Shown: positions 47,531-56,364 of the stretch, one piece after another | Layout: every line of letters starts with the position of its first letter | Numbering within the stretch: the first letter of the stretch is position 1 | Assembly (NCBI RefSeq): GCF_002836515.1 | Contig: NZ_PJBC01000063.1 | Span: forward strand, 62,001 to 126,000 | Length of the DNA: 64,000 nucleotides | Origin: Pseudomonas sp. Choline-02u-1 | Lineage (GTDB): Bacteria > Pseudomonadota > Gammaproteobacteria > Pseudomonadales > Pseudomonadaceae | Reading direction: 5' to 3' | The notes under the pieces: model-generated | What the model was told of the DNA's origin: nothing | Databases searched by the model: none | The model's input: only the letters and a program-made list of their open reading frames with translations | Program-made: the position numbers and the translations under genes

Positions 47531-50500
47531 GAGGGTCAGACCAACGCCGTGATCTTTCTCGTTCGAGCCGATCAGACCGTTGTAATCGAGGTTGACCCGC
47601 ACGTCGCGATTGAGCGCCAGCCCGGCGCGCACGCCGACCACAGCGGCGTCGCGATCCATCGACACACTCTGCACGGTGAAGGCGCTGTTGCCGTTGGCGA
47701 AGGCCAGATGGCTGTCGGCATCGACGCTGCTCAGGTTGTGCTGCCAGCCGAGGCTAGCGCCCAGTTCCAGCTGATGCTTATCCGATACGGCGAAGCTGCG
47801 CTTGGCGCGTACGCCGAGAGTCGAGAGCACCACGTCGCGGTTGTCTTCGCCGCCCTTCAGCGCGGCCGCGTCACCCTTCTCGGTGAAGCTGTCGGTGTTG
47901 AGGTGTACGTAGGACAGATTGGCGAATGGCTCCAGGTTCATCGGTTGCAGGCCCAGATCGTACGCGGCCTCGGTGAACAGTTGCGCGGTGGTCGCGTCAC
48001 GTTTGGTTTTCTGTTTGCCGCTCACGTCGCCGAACTGCAGATCACGTTTCACGTCGATGCGATGCCAGCTGTAGGCGCCGCCGACGGTCAGGCGCAACGC
48101 GTCGATTTCATGCCCCAGATACGCACCCAAGTGGTAGCTGTCGACCGACGCCTGGGAATGCGTGCCGCTGCCCATGCTCAACGAGCTGTCGCTGTAACCG
48201 GTGACGAAACCGAGACGGGTATCTTCAGCGATCAGACCGTCGACACCGGCCAGCAGCCCACCGATCGAGCTGTTGGAATCGGCATTGTCATGCCCGCCGT
48301 CGCTCTCGCCCCACGATCCGAGCACCTTGACCCAGACGTTGCTGCGCTCGTCCGTCGGCGCATCGGCATTGAACAGATCACGCTCACGCAGGCGCTCGCC
48401 AACCGCTTCGCGCACGTAGCGGCTGTCGTTGATCAGCAGCGTGCCGATGGCCGGGTGAATCTCGCCGGACAACTGTTGGAAGGCCTGCTGCGCCGACGCC
48501 GCGTTGGGCGACAGCAACAGGGTCTCGAACAGCGCATTGCCCGCGCCCAAACGCTCGGCGGCCGCACCAACGGCGCGCTGGTTCGGCGTCAGACCGACAC
48601 TGGCGAACGACGCTGCGTTGCGCCCGACCGCCAGTTGAATGCCGCCCGCCGAGTAATCGAGGGTGCCACCAAGGAACGCGTAATCCGGCAAGACCTGACC
48701 GAAGCGCCCGTCAATGCCACCCGCTGCCTGCAGGATGTTGTAGCGGGTGCCGAGCAGGCTTTGCACTTCGCCGGTGCTGAGCAAGGTCGGGCTGTTTTCC
48801 AGCGACAGGCTCACCGTGGCGCCGTCGATGAACGCTTTGCCGCCCGCGACGATCTGATCGCTGCGGGTTGGCGACAGCTCCACGGCGTAGGTCGAACCGG
48901 GGGCGAAGGTCACGTCACCCGCCACATTCAGCGTGCCGATGGAATTGCCCGGCGCCACCGTACCGCCGCTGTTCACCGCCAACGCGCCGATGCGGCCATT
49001 GCCGCCGAGAATGCCGCCGTTGTTGACAGTGACCGCCGATTGCAGCGAACCGTTGATGGCCAGTCGGCCCTGATTGACCAGCGTCGGGCCGCTGTAAGTG
49101 TTGTTGCCGGTCAGCACCAGCGTGCCGATGCCCTGCTTGGTCAGACCGCCGTGACCACCGATGTCGTTGCGCCAGGTGTCGAGGCCGCACGTGATGTCGC
49201 TGCACACGCGCTCGGTCGGTTTGCCCTGATCGATGATCGCGCCGATGCCCGGCAGATCGGCGACGAACTGGCCGGAGCCGTACGCGCCCTGCACTCGGAA
49301 TTGCTCGGGGATGTCCTGCTCGGTAACGAACATCGCCGGGCCTTCGATGGCCTTGCGCAGGTTGATCATCCCCCAGCCGTACAAGGCGTCGATGCCCGGC
49401 GCGCCAAGGTCGGTGGCGGTGGTGCGCAACACGCTGGCGACCTGGTCGCCGCTCATGTACGGGAAGCGCTCCATCAGCACCGCGATGGAACCGGCGACGT
49501 GCGGCGCCGCCATCGAGGTGCCGTTGTAGTTGGCATAGCTGGTGGTCAGGTTGCCGGCGTTGGTGCCTTCGATGATCGAGCTGTAGATCCTGGTGCCCGG
49601 CGCGGAGACGCAGTAACTCGCGGTGTAGCCGCAACGCGAGGAGAACGTGCTGATCACGTACGGATTGGCGCTGGCCGTGTCCGGGTTCTGCTGTAATGCG
49701 GCGACGGTGATCCAGTTCGGCGCGATGTCCGGAACGAAATAGCCGAGGCCGGCGATGGCGTCAGGGTTATTTAGGTTGTAATCGTTGCCGGCAGCGAAAA
49801 TGGTGACGATGCCGCTGCGTGCGGCGGCAATCGCACCGTCATAGGCGCCGCCGGGTTTGGTGCCAAGCAAGGTGCGGATTTCGTTGAACTGCAACTGCGC
49901 GTCGTTGACGGTGAAGTGCGGATACGCCGGATCGCGGCCGCCGAGGTCGAAGCGATCGGTAATGCCGATGCCCCAGCTGTTGTTGATGATCCGCGCACCG
50001 CTGGCGATCAGCGCATCCCAACCGGCCTTGTACACCGCGCCGTCGTTGCCACGCACGATGCCGTCTTCAGGCCCTGGGTCGCCATTGTCGGCGCTGATGA
50101 TCTGCGCGCCAAATGCGACGCCGTGCATCACCCCGCCGTCGCGACTGCCCGCCGCGATGCCGCCAACGTGGGTGCCGTGGGCGCCAAGCTTGCCGTTGGA
50201 GCCGACCGAGGGTGAACCGTCATACACAAACGCGTCGCCGGCCTTCACCGGGATATACGGGTCGGTGTATTCGCGGATTCCGCTGGTGACCAGGGTGACG
50301 ACTTTGTTACTGCCAGAGAACTCCGGGTGGGCGGCGTAGACCGGCTGATCGAAAATTCCCAGTTTCACGCCTTTGCCGGTATAGCCGGCGGCGTAAGCGT
50401 AATCCGCGCCGATCGCGCCCAGGCCCCAGTCCGCCTTGAACTCATTGCTGCGCCAACTTGACGGATCGCCGCTGCGGCCGTTTTCCACGTAAGGCGCTGC

Positions 50501-50593
50501 CTGCGCCATCGCACTGGCACAGAGCATCGCGACTGTCAGGGTTTTCAGGGCAAAGCGGCCACCCGATTGCGCGGGGGTATTGTTGTTATCCAT
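47516..50593 (-). CDS. prtB: PrtB: subtilisin-like autotransporter serine protease
   Basis: 1025 aa. A signal peptide ends near MAQAAP. The S8 protease domain (about 45-400) has Asp in LGIFDQPVYAAHPEF, His in GAHGTHVGGIAAGS and Ser in NGTSMAAPHVAGSIA. A beta-helix linker with autotransporter repeats (LVLTGNNTYSGPTLVNQGRL) follows. The C-terminal 280 residues form the outer-membrane barrel, ending in LDWQF. AAGGAAGG precedes the ATG. It is a close paralogue of PrtA, 39 bases upstream. The barrel exposes or releases the protease at the cell surface; substrates are unknown. Confidence 0.92.
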   Translation of the reverse strand: MDNNNTPAQSGGRFALKTLTVAMLCASAMAQAAPYVENGRSGDPSSWRSNEFKADWGLGAIGADYAYAAGYTGKGVKLGIFDQPVYAAHPEFSGSNKVVTLVTSGIREYTDPYIPVKAGDAFVYDGSPSVGSNGKLGAHGTHVGGIAAGSRDGGVMHGVAFGAQIISADNGDPGPEDGIVRGNDGAVYKAGWDALIASGARIINNSWGIGITDRFDLGGRDPAYPHFTVNDAQLQFNEIRTLLGTKPGGAYDGAIAAARSGIVTIFAAGNDYNLNNPDAIAGLGYFVPDIAPNWITVAALQQNPDTASANPYVISTFSSRCGYTASYCVSAPGTRIYSSIIEGTNAGNLTTSYANYNGTSMAAPHVAGSIAVLMERFPYMSGDQVASVLRTTATDLGAPGIDALYGWGMINLRKAIEGPAMFVTEQDIPEQFRVQGAYGSGQFVADLPGIGAIIDQGKPTERVCSDITCGLDTWRNDIGGHGGLTKQGIGTLVLTGNNTYSGPTLVNQGRLAINGSLQSAVTVNNGGILGGNGRIGALAVNSGGTVAPGNSIGTLNVAGDVTFAPGSTYAVELSPTRSDQIVAGGKAFIDGATVSLSLENSPTLLSTGEVQSLLGTRYNILQAAGGIDGRFGQVLPDYAFLGGTLDYSAGGIQLAVGRNAASFASVGLTPNQRAVGAAAERLGAGNALFETLLLSPNAASAQQAFQQLSGEIHPAIGTLLINDSRYVREAVGERLRERDLFNADAPTDERSNVWVKVLGSWGESDGGHDNADSNSSIGGLLAGVDGLIAEDTRLGFVTGYSDSSLSMGSGTHSQASVDSYHLGAYLGHEIDALRLTVGGAYSWHRIDVKRDLQFGDVSGKQKTKRDATTAQLFTEAAYDLGLQPMNLEPFANLSYVHLNTDSFTEKGDAAALKGGEDNRDVVLSTLGVRAKRSFAVSDKHQLELGASLGWQHNLSSVDADSHLAFANGNSAFTVQSVSMDRDAAVVGVRAGLALNRDVRVNLDYNGLIGSNEKDHGVGLTLDWQF

Positions 50594-50632
50594 CCACGAC
50601 CTTCCTTAGTGATGTTGCGAAAAAAACCTGTG

Positions 50633-53578
50633 TCAGAACTGCCAGTTCAGGCTCAGCCCAACGCCATGCAGCTTCTCGCGGCTGGCGAGTTGGCCGTTGT
50701 AATCAAGGTTGACCCGCACGTCTTTGCTCAGGGCCAGACTGGCCTGCACGCCGACCAGCGCCGCATCGCGTACCAGTGCCGAGCTCTCCACCGCGTACGG
50801 CGTGCCGCCACTGGCAAAGCGCAAATGTTGCTGCGATTCGATATCGCTGAGGCTGTGCTGCCAGCCGAGACGGGCATTGACGTCCAGTGCTTGTTGGTTC
50901 GTAAGGTTGAAGGTTTTGCTCGCCCGCACGCCCAAGGTGCTCAACACCACGTCGCGCCTGTCTCCCGAGCTTTTCAGCGCAGCGGCATCGCCCTTTTCGG
51001 TAAAGCCTTCGGTGTCCAGATGCAGGTAAGTCAAATTGGCGAACGGTTCCAGCGCCAGAGGTTGCAGCGGCAAGCGATACGCCGCCTCGCCAAACACCTG
51101 AGTGGTGGTCGCATCAAGCTTGGCTTTCTGCTTGGCGCTGACGACGTCGTATTGCAGATCGCGCTTCACATCGCCGCGATGCCAGCTGTACGCCGCGCCG
51201 GTGCTCAAGCGCCACGCGCCGAGGTCGTGCCCGGCGTAAGCGCCGAGGTGATAGCTGTCGACTGTCGCCGAAGAATGCGTGCCCGAGCCCATGCTCAAGG
51301 AGCTGTCGCTGTAGCCGGTGACCAGACCGATGCGGGTCTGCTCGTCCAGCGCGCCGTCGACACCGGCCAGCAGACCGCCGATCGAAGTGTTGTAGCCGGC
51401 CGTGTCGTGACTGGAATCGGTGCTGCCCCACGCGCCAAGTGCTTTGATCCAGCCGTTGCTGCGAGTCGCCGATTCATCGTGCAGCCGCTCGCCGACCGCA
51501 TCACGCAACTGGCGGCTGTCGTTGATCAGCATCGTGCCCAGCGCCGGATAAATCTCGCCGCTCAGTTGCTGGAAGGCTTGCTGCGCCGAGGCTTGAGTCG
51601 GTGCACGAAGCACACTTTCGTAAACCGAATTGCCGGCGCCCAGACCTTCGACTGCCGCCGCCACCGAACGCTGGTTCGGCGTTTGCCCGACGCTGGCGAA
51701 GCTGGTCGCGGTGCGCTGGATATTCAGCTGAATGCCGGTTGCGGCGTAATCGAGGGTACCGCCGATGAACAGGTAGTTCGGCACGACCGCAGCAAACTGC
51801 CCCTGCACGCCGCCCGCCGCTTGCAGGATGTTGTACTGGCGACCGAGCAGGCTTTGCGCTTCGGCGCTGCTGAGCAGGGTCGGGCTGTTTTCCAGCGCCA
51901 GGCTGACATTAGCGCCGCTGACGGTTGCCGCGCCGCCGGCAACGATGCGGTCGCTGCTGGTGGGCGATAGCTCGACGGCGTAAGTCGAGCCCGGGGCAAG
52001 TGTCACATCACCGGCGACGTTCAAGGTGCCGATGGAATTGCCCGGTGCAACCCGGCCGCCGCTGTTGGCGGTCAACGCGGCGATGCGTCCGGAGCCGCCG
52101 AGGGTGCCGCTGTCGTTGACGGTGACGGCTGACGTCAGCGAACCGTTGACCGTCAGCAGACCGCCGTTGACGGTGGTCGGGCCGCGATAGGTGTTTGCGC
52201 CGCTGAGCAGCAATTGCCCGGCGCCGGACTTGATCAGGCTGCCCTGATACACCCGGTTCGCCGCTGCCGCATCACGCAGCATGCCGACCGCGTAGTCGGT
52301 CTGGTCCTGCTGACTGGTGCCGGTCGGAACGCCGTTCTGCCAGCCTTTGTCCTGCAGGGTTTGCTGCCAGGCGGTGTGCTCGGCGAGGTCTTCGCGCTGG
52401 CGCTGGAGCAGCGCCTTGTCGGAGATGTCGTTGCTCCAGACATCGCGCTGCCCTGCCCCCAGATTGGCATCGAACGCACCGAGCAATTGCCCCGGCCCGC
52501 GCATCGCTCGGTTGAGGTTGGCGACGCCCCAGCCGACGCGCTCGTTCGGCGCATCGGTGACCGAGCCGTCGAGCTGGGTGGCGGTGGTCAGTAACACTTC
52601 CAGCGCCTGCTGATTGTTCATGTACGGATAGCGTTCCATTACCAGCGCCAACGCGCCCGTCGCGTGCGGCGCCGCCATTGAGGTGCCGGATTTGATCGCG
52701 TAGCCGCCGCCGGGAATGGTGCTGTCAATCTTCGCCCCCGGTGTGGTGATGCACCAATACTTGGCGATGCCGCACTGGTTGTACTTTTGCTGATTGCCCT
52801 GATCAAGCCCGGACACCGCCAGCCAGTGGCCTTCCAGATCCGGCTGGAAGTACGGCAGCGCCGAGCGCACGCTGGCGTTCGGGTAACCGCTGTTGCCGGC
52901 GCTGAACACATTGATCACGCCGCGCCGCGACACATCGGCGGCGGCGTCAAGCCAAGTGCCTTTGTTCCAGTGCTGAGCGTAGGCGTCGTGCAGATCCGCC
53001 AAGGTCCGATAGCTGACATCCGGCGGCTGACTGCCCCAGCTGTTGTTGATTGCCCGCACGCCAGCGTCGGTCAGGCTGTCGTAGACCGCTTTGAAATAAC
53101 GCGGATCAGGACTGGGGCCGAAGAGGAAACTGTCGTTCCTGTTGGTGTTGCCGACGTAGATTTGCGCGTTGTAAGCCACGCCGTGCATACCGCTGCCATC
53201 ACGCGAGGCGCCCATGGTGCCGACCACGTGGGTGCCATGGGAATCGTTGTTCGGGTTGAGCGTGCCGTCGACGTTGAACGGTGAGCCATCAACATAGCTG
53301 CCGCTGGCGGAGACCGGGTGATAGCGCGCGGCGGAGAACTCCGGGTGGGCGGCATCGAAACCGGAATCGAGCGCGCCGATTGTCACGCCCTTGCCGGTGA
53401 TGCCGATAGCGTAGGCCTGATCCGCCTGCATGCGTTGCAGGCCCCAGTCACGCAGGAACTCGGCGCTGCGCCAACTGGCCGGATTGCCGGGCTGGCCGGA
53501 TTCGAGGTATTGCGCCTGAGTAGCCGAGGTCACCAGCAACAGCGTGCCGAGCGAAATCGGTTTGATGCGTACGTCCAT
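50633..53578 (-). CDS. prtA: PrtA: subtilisin-like autotransporter serine protease
   Basis: 981 aa from ATG 53578 (CGAGAG at good spacing; two other starts lie 6 and 9 bases upstream). It has a signal peptide (ISLGTLLLVTSATQA), then S8 motifs Asp in IGALDSGFDAAHPEF, His in DSHGTHVVGTMG and Ser in SGTSMAAPHATGALA. Compared with PrtB it has a longer segment between protease and passenger (QREDLAEHTAWQQTLQDKGW). The beta-helix repeat (LLLSGANTYRGPTTVNGGLL) and barrel ending LNWQF are close to those of PrtB, indicating duplication. It lies 63 bases downstream of aprF. Confidence 0.92.
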   Translation of the reverse strand: MDVRIKPISLGTLLLVTSATQAQYLESGQPGNPASWRSAEFLRDWGLQRMQADQAYAIGITGKGVTIGALDSGFDAAHPEFSAARYHPVSASGSYVDGSPFNVDGTLNPNNDSHGTHVVGTMGASRDGSGMHGVAYNAQIYVGNTNRNDSFLFGPSPDPRYFKAVYDSLTDAGVRAINNSWGSQPPDVSYRTLADLHDAYAQHWNKGTWLDAAADVSRRGVINVFSAGNSGYPNASVRSALPYFQPDLEGHWLAVSGLDQGNQQKYNQCGIAKYWCITTPGAKIDSTIPGGGYAIKSGTSMAAPHATGALALVMERYPYMNNQQALEVLLTTATQLDGSVTDAPNERVGWGVANLNRAMRGPGQLLGAFDANLGAGQRDVWSNDISDKALLQRQREDLAEHTAWQQTLQDKGWQNGVPTGTSQQDQTDYAVGMLRDAAAANRVYQGSLIKSGAGQLLLSGANTYRGPTTVNGGLLTVNGSLTSAVTVNDSGTLGGSGRIAALTANSGGRVAPGNSIGTLNVAGDVTLAPGSTYAVELSPTSSDRIVAGGAATVSGANVSLALENSPTLLSSAEAQSLLGRQYNILQAAGGVQGQFAAVVPNYLFIGGTLDYAATGIQLNIQRTATSFASVGQTPNQRSVAAAVEGLGAGNSVYESVLRAPTQASAQQAFQQLSGEIYPALGTMLINDSRQLRDAVGERLHDESATRSNGWIKALGAWGSTDSSHDTAGYNTSIGGLLAGVDGALDEQTRIGLVTGYSDSSLSMGSGTHSSATVDSYHLGAYAGHDLGAWRLSTGAAYSWHRGDVKRDLQYDVVSAKQKAKLDATTTQVFGEAAYRLPLQPLALEPFANLTYLHLDTEGFTEKGDAAALKSSGDRRDVVLSTLGVRASKTFNLTNQQALDVNARLGWQHSLSDIESQQHLRFASGGTPYAVESSALVRDAALVGVQASLALSKDVRVNLDYNGQLASREKLHGVGLSLNWQF

Positions 53579-53641
53579 GGTCATCACTCTCGTTTTTTGT
53601 TTTATGCCGGTTCAATGGCGGTTTCGCCCGTTCCCCCTCGG

Positions 53642-55012
53642 TCAGGGTGAGGGCCGTTGCGCGACCACAAATGCCTCATCCACCCGCGCCAGATCCTGCT
53701 CATTCAGGGTTCCGGCGTAGTAATGCAATTTGGTCCACGCCATCAGGTAGTCATAGCGCGCCCGGGCCAGGTCGCGGCGGGTGGTGAACAGTTGCTGTTC
53801 GGCATTCAACGCGTCGAGGTTGGTGCGTTCACCGCCCAGAATGCTTTGCCTTGTCGAGACCACCAGCGCCTCGGCGGACTTCAACGCCTTCTGGTAAGCG
53901 CGCAATTTGCTCACCCCGGAAAGACAAGCGCTGAACTGTCGGCGCAGTTCGATCAAGGTTTCGCGGGTCTTGCCATCCAGTTCGTATTCGGCCTGTTCCA
54001 TGGTGCGACTGGCCTGGCGCGTCGAAGCCGACACCCCGCCGCCGGCGTACAGCGGCACGCTGACTTCCAGGCCGATGGTGTTGGTTTCGTAGCGCTGGTT
54101 GTAGGTGTTGCCGCTCTCGGACTCGTTATCGCGCATCGAGGCGTAGGCACTCACTTTCGGCAGATGCCCGGCGCGGTTGCGCTCGACTTCATAGCGCGCC
54201 ACCTCGACCGCCTGACGCTGTGAAGCGAGGTTCGGGTTGTTGCTGATCGCCAGTTCATGCCAGGTGTCGAAGTTGGCCGGTTGCAGCGTGAAGGTCTGGA
54301 ATTGCTGGCCCAGCGGTGCCAGGTCGCCGATGTCGACCGCCGGCACGCCGACCAGCGCCCCCAGTTCGCGCAAGGCAGCGTCCTGTTCATTGCGCGCTTC
54401 GATTTCCTCGGCAGTCGCCAGCTCATAGCGTGACTCGGCTTCGAGAATATCGGTGCGCGTGCCCTCGCCCTGCTTGAACATGTGTTCGTTCTGCTGGAAC
54501 TGTTGCTCGTAGGCCTTCTTCTTCGCCTGGGCAATGTCGATCTGGTCCTGGGCGAACAAGGCTTTGGTGTAGTTGTCCAGCACGCGCACCAACAGTTCCT
54601 GACTCTTGCCGCGAAAGGCTTCGTCGGCAAACAACGACTGCGCCACACCTTTGCGATAGGCCGCGTAAGCCTCGTAATCGAGCAGCGGTTGCTGCACCGT
54701 CAGCGCCGAGCCGTAACTGTTGTAGTTGCGCTCATCGGTGCGGTTGCGCGCACGATCATCCAGAGACGTAGCCTTGGACGAGTTGCGACCCTTGTTGTAG
54801 CTGTAGCCGATCCGAGGCAACAGCCCGGCGCGTCCAATCACGCGGTTTTCAAGGCCGGCATCACGTTCCTTGATTGCGCCGAGAAACACCGGATCATTGC
54901 GCAACGCCTGTTCGTAAATCTCGAACGGCCCCATGGCGGCGACTGCCGAGTGACTCGCGAGCAGCAGCACCACGGCCCCCAACATTGAAAGCTTAGTCAT
55001 ACAGCCGAACAT
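53642..55012 (-). CDS. aprF: AprF: TolC-like outer-membrane channel of the type I exporter
   Basis: 456 aa with a signal peptide (MLGAVVLLLASHSAVAAMGP). The two TolC-type repeat halves are visible: YEQALRNDPVFLGAIKERDA and ELAISNNPNLASQRQAVEVA, each followed by long helical heptads. GAGG precedes ATG 55012, 2 bases after the aprE stop. It forms the exit duct for AprA and LipA. Confidence 0.94.
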   Translation of the reverse strand: MFGCMTKLSMLGAVVLLLASHSAVAAMGPFEIYEQALRNDPVFLGAIKERDAGLENRVIGRAGLLPRIGYSYNKGRNSSKATSLDDRARNRTDERNYNSYGSALTVQQPLLDYEAYAAYRKGVAQSLFADEAFRGKSQELLVRVLDNYTKALFAQDQIDIAQAKKKAYEQQFQQNEHMFKQGEGTRTDILEAESRYELATAEEIEARNEQDAALRELGALVGVPAVDIGDLAPLGQQFQTFTLQPANFDTWHELAISNNPNLASQRQAVEVARYEVERNRAGHLPKVSAYASMRDNESESGNTYNQRYETNTIGLEVSVPLYAGGGVSASTRQASRTMEQAEYELDGKTRETLIELRRQFSACLSGVSKLRAYQKALKSAEALVVSTRQSILGGERTNLDALNAEQQLFTTRRDLARARYDYLMAWTKLHYYAGTLNEQDLARVDEAFVVAQRPSP

Positions 55013-55014
55013 CC

Positions 55015-56364
55015 TTATTCCTCGGTCAACGCAGAACCGGCGCGATCGAGCAGCGGTTTGAACAGGTAGTTGAGGAGTGACCGCTCCCCCGTGCGCACGA
55101 ACATCTCCGCCGGCATGCCGGGCTTGATCACCAGCCCGTTGAGCTTTTCCATCGCCTGATCGCTGACGCTGCTGCGCAACACGTAATACGGCACGCCGCT
55201 TTTCTCATCGATCATCTGGTCAGCGGCAATCAGGCTGACTTCGCCGGGCACGCGCGGGGTTTTGCTCTGGTTGAACGCGGTAAAAAGAATATCCACCGGC
55301 AGATGCGTGCCGACCTTGTCGATCAGGTTGACCGGCAAGTGCCCTTCCACTTCCAGCGTGGTGCCTTGGGGAACGATCTCCAGCAGGGTTTCGCCCTGGC
55401 GCACGACGGCGCCCTCGGTGTGCACGCTGAGGTTGACCGCTACGCCATCGGCCGTAGCGAGGATTTCGCTGTGTTGCAGGTCGAAACCGGCGGAGGTCAG
55501 TTGCTCGGACAGGGTCACGCTTTTCAGTTGCGCGTCGGCCAGTTGCGTGCGCACTTCCTTCTGGTATTCCTCGCCGTGCTGCTGCAGCTTGAGGCGCGAC
55601 TCAAGAATGCCCTGCTCCACGCGCCCGCTTTCGCCAGTGTTTTCTGCCAATTGCTGCTGCACCTGCGACAGTTGCCGCTGGTAATCCATCAAGCGGTTGC
55701 GCGGGATGTAGCCGTTGTCAGCCAGCGGTTGCAGGTTGCGCAATTGTTGCTGCAAGGAGCTGGCCTGGGCATTGAGGTCACTGCGCGCGCGGCGCATGCC
55801 AGCCAGTTGCGCAGTGGCGCCTTCGATATTGGCGCGCAGTGCCGCCTGTTCACGGGAAAACGCTTCGCGGCGGCTGCTGAACAGCTGACGCTGGCCTTCC
55901 AGCACCAGCGCCAGACGCGGGTCAGCATCATTGCTCAACTCGGCGGGAAAGCTTACTTGCTTGAGGTTGTCGCGTTCGGCCTGCCAGCGCGCGAGGCTGG
56001 CCCAGGCCATGCGGTATTGCGCCTGCAGCGACTGCACGTCGGCGGCGACCTGCGTCTGGTCGAGGCGGAACAGCGGCTGGCCCTGCTTCACGGTCTGGCC
56101 TTCGCGCACCAGAATCCGGCTGACCACGCCGCTGCTCATCGACTGCACGGCCTTGCGCTTGCCCGAGACCACCACGGTGCCCTGCACCGCGATGCCCTGA
56201 TCCAGCGGTGCCAGTGCCGCCCAGGTGAAGAAACTGCCAGCGCCGACGATGGCCAGAATCCAGCCCATGCGCACGAAGTATTTCGCATCGCGTTCCGGAC
56301 GTTCAGCGACGTAGGCATGTTCCATGCTCGCTTCGTTTTGCGTGTTCATGCTGGCCCTGCTCAT
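55015..56364 (-). CDS. aprE: AprE: membrane fusion protein of the type I exporter
   Basis: 449 aa. It has a short cytoplasmic tail, one N-terminal helix (GWILAIVGAGSFFTWAALAP), a beta-barrel/lipoyl part (VQGTVVVSGKRKAVQSMSSG), a long periplasmic coiled coil and a C-terminal beta domain ending PAEMFVRTGERSLLNYLFKP, a known HlyD/AprE mark. The start overlaps the aprD stop as ATGA. Confidence 0.95.
   Translation of the reverse strand: MSRASMNTQNEASMEHAYVAERPERDAKYFVRMGWILAIVGAGSFFTWAALAPLDQGIAVQGTVVVSGKRKAVQSMSSGVVSRILVREGQTVKQGQPLFRLDQTQVAADVQSLQAQYRMAWASLARWQAERDNLKQVSFPAELSNDADPRLALVLEGQRQLFSSRREAFSREQAALRANIEGATAQLAGMRRARSDLNAQASSLQQQLRNLQPLADNGYIPRNRLMDYQRQLSQVQQQLAENTGESGRVEQGILESRLKLQQHGEEYQKEVRTQLADAQLKSVTLSEQLTSAGFDLQHSEILATADGVAVNLSVHTEGAVVRQGETLLEIVPQGTTLEVEGHLPVNLIDKVGTHLPVDILFTAFNQSKTPRVPGEVSLIAADQMIDEKSGVPYYVLRSSVSDQAMEKLNGLVIKPGMPAEMFVRTGERSLLNYLFKPLLDRAGSALTEE

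Noticed and set aside
47354..49696. 780-codon open frame on the plus strand
   Set aside because: It is antisense to prtB, begins in a REPIN duplicate, and its composition (Arg, Ala, Val, Gly, His rich) is a shadow of GC-rich coding DNA.
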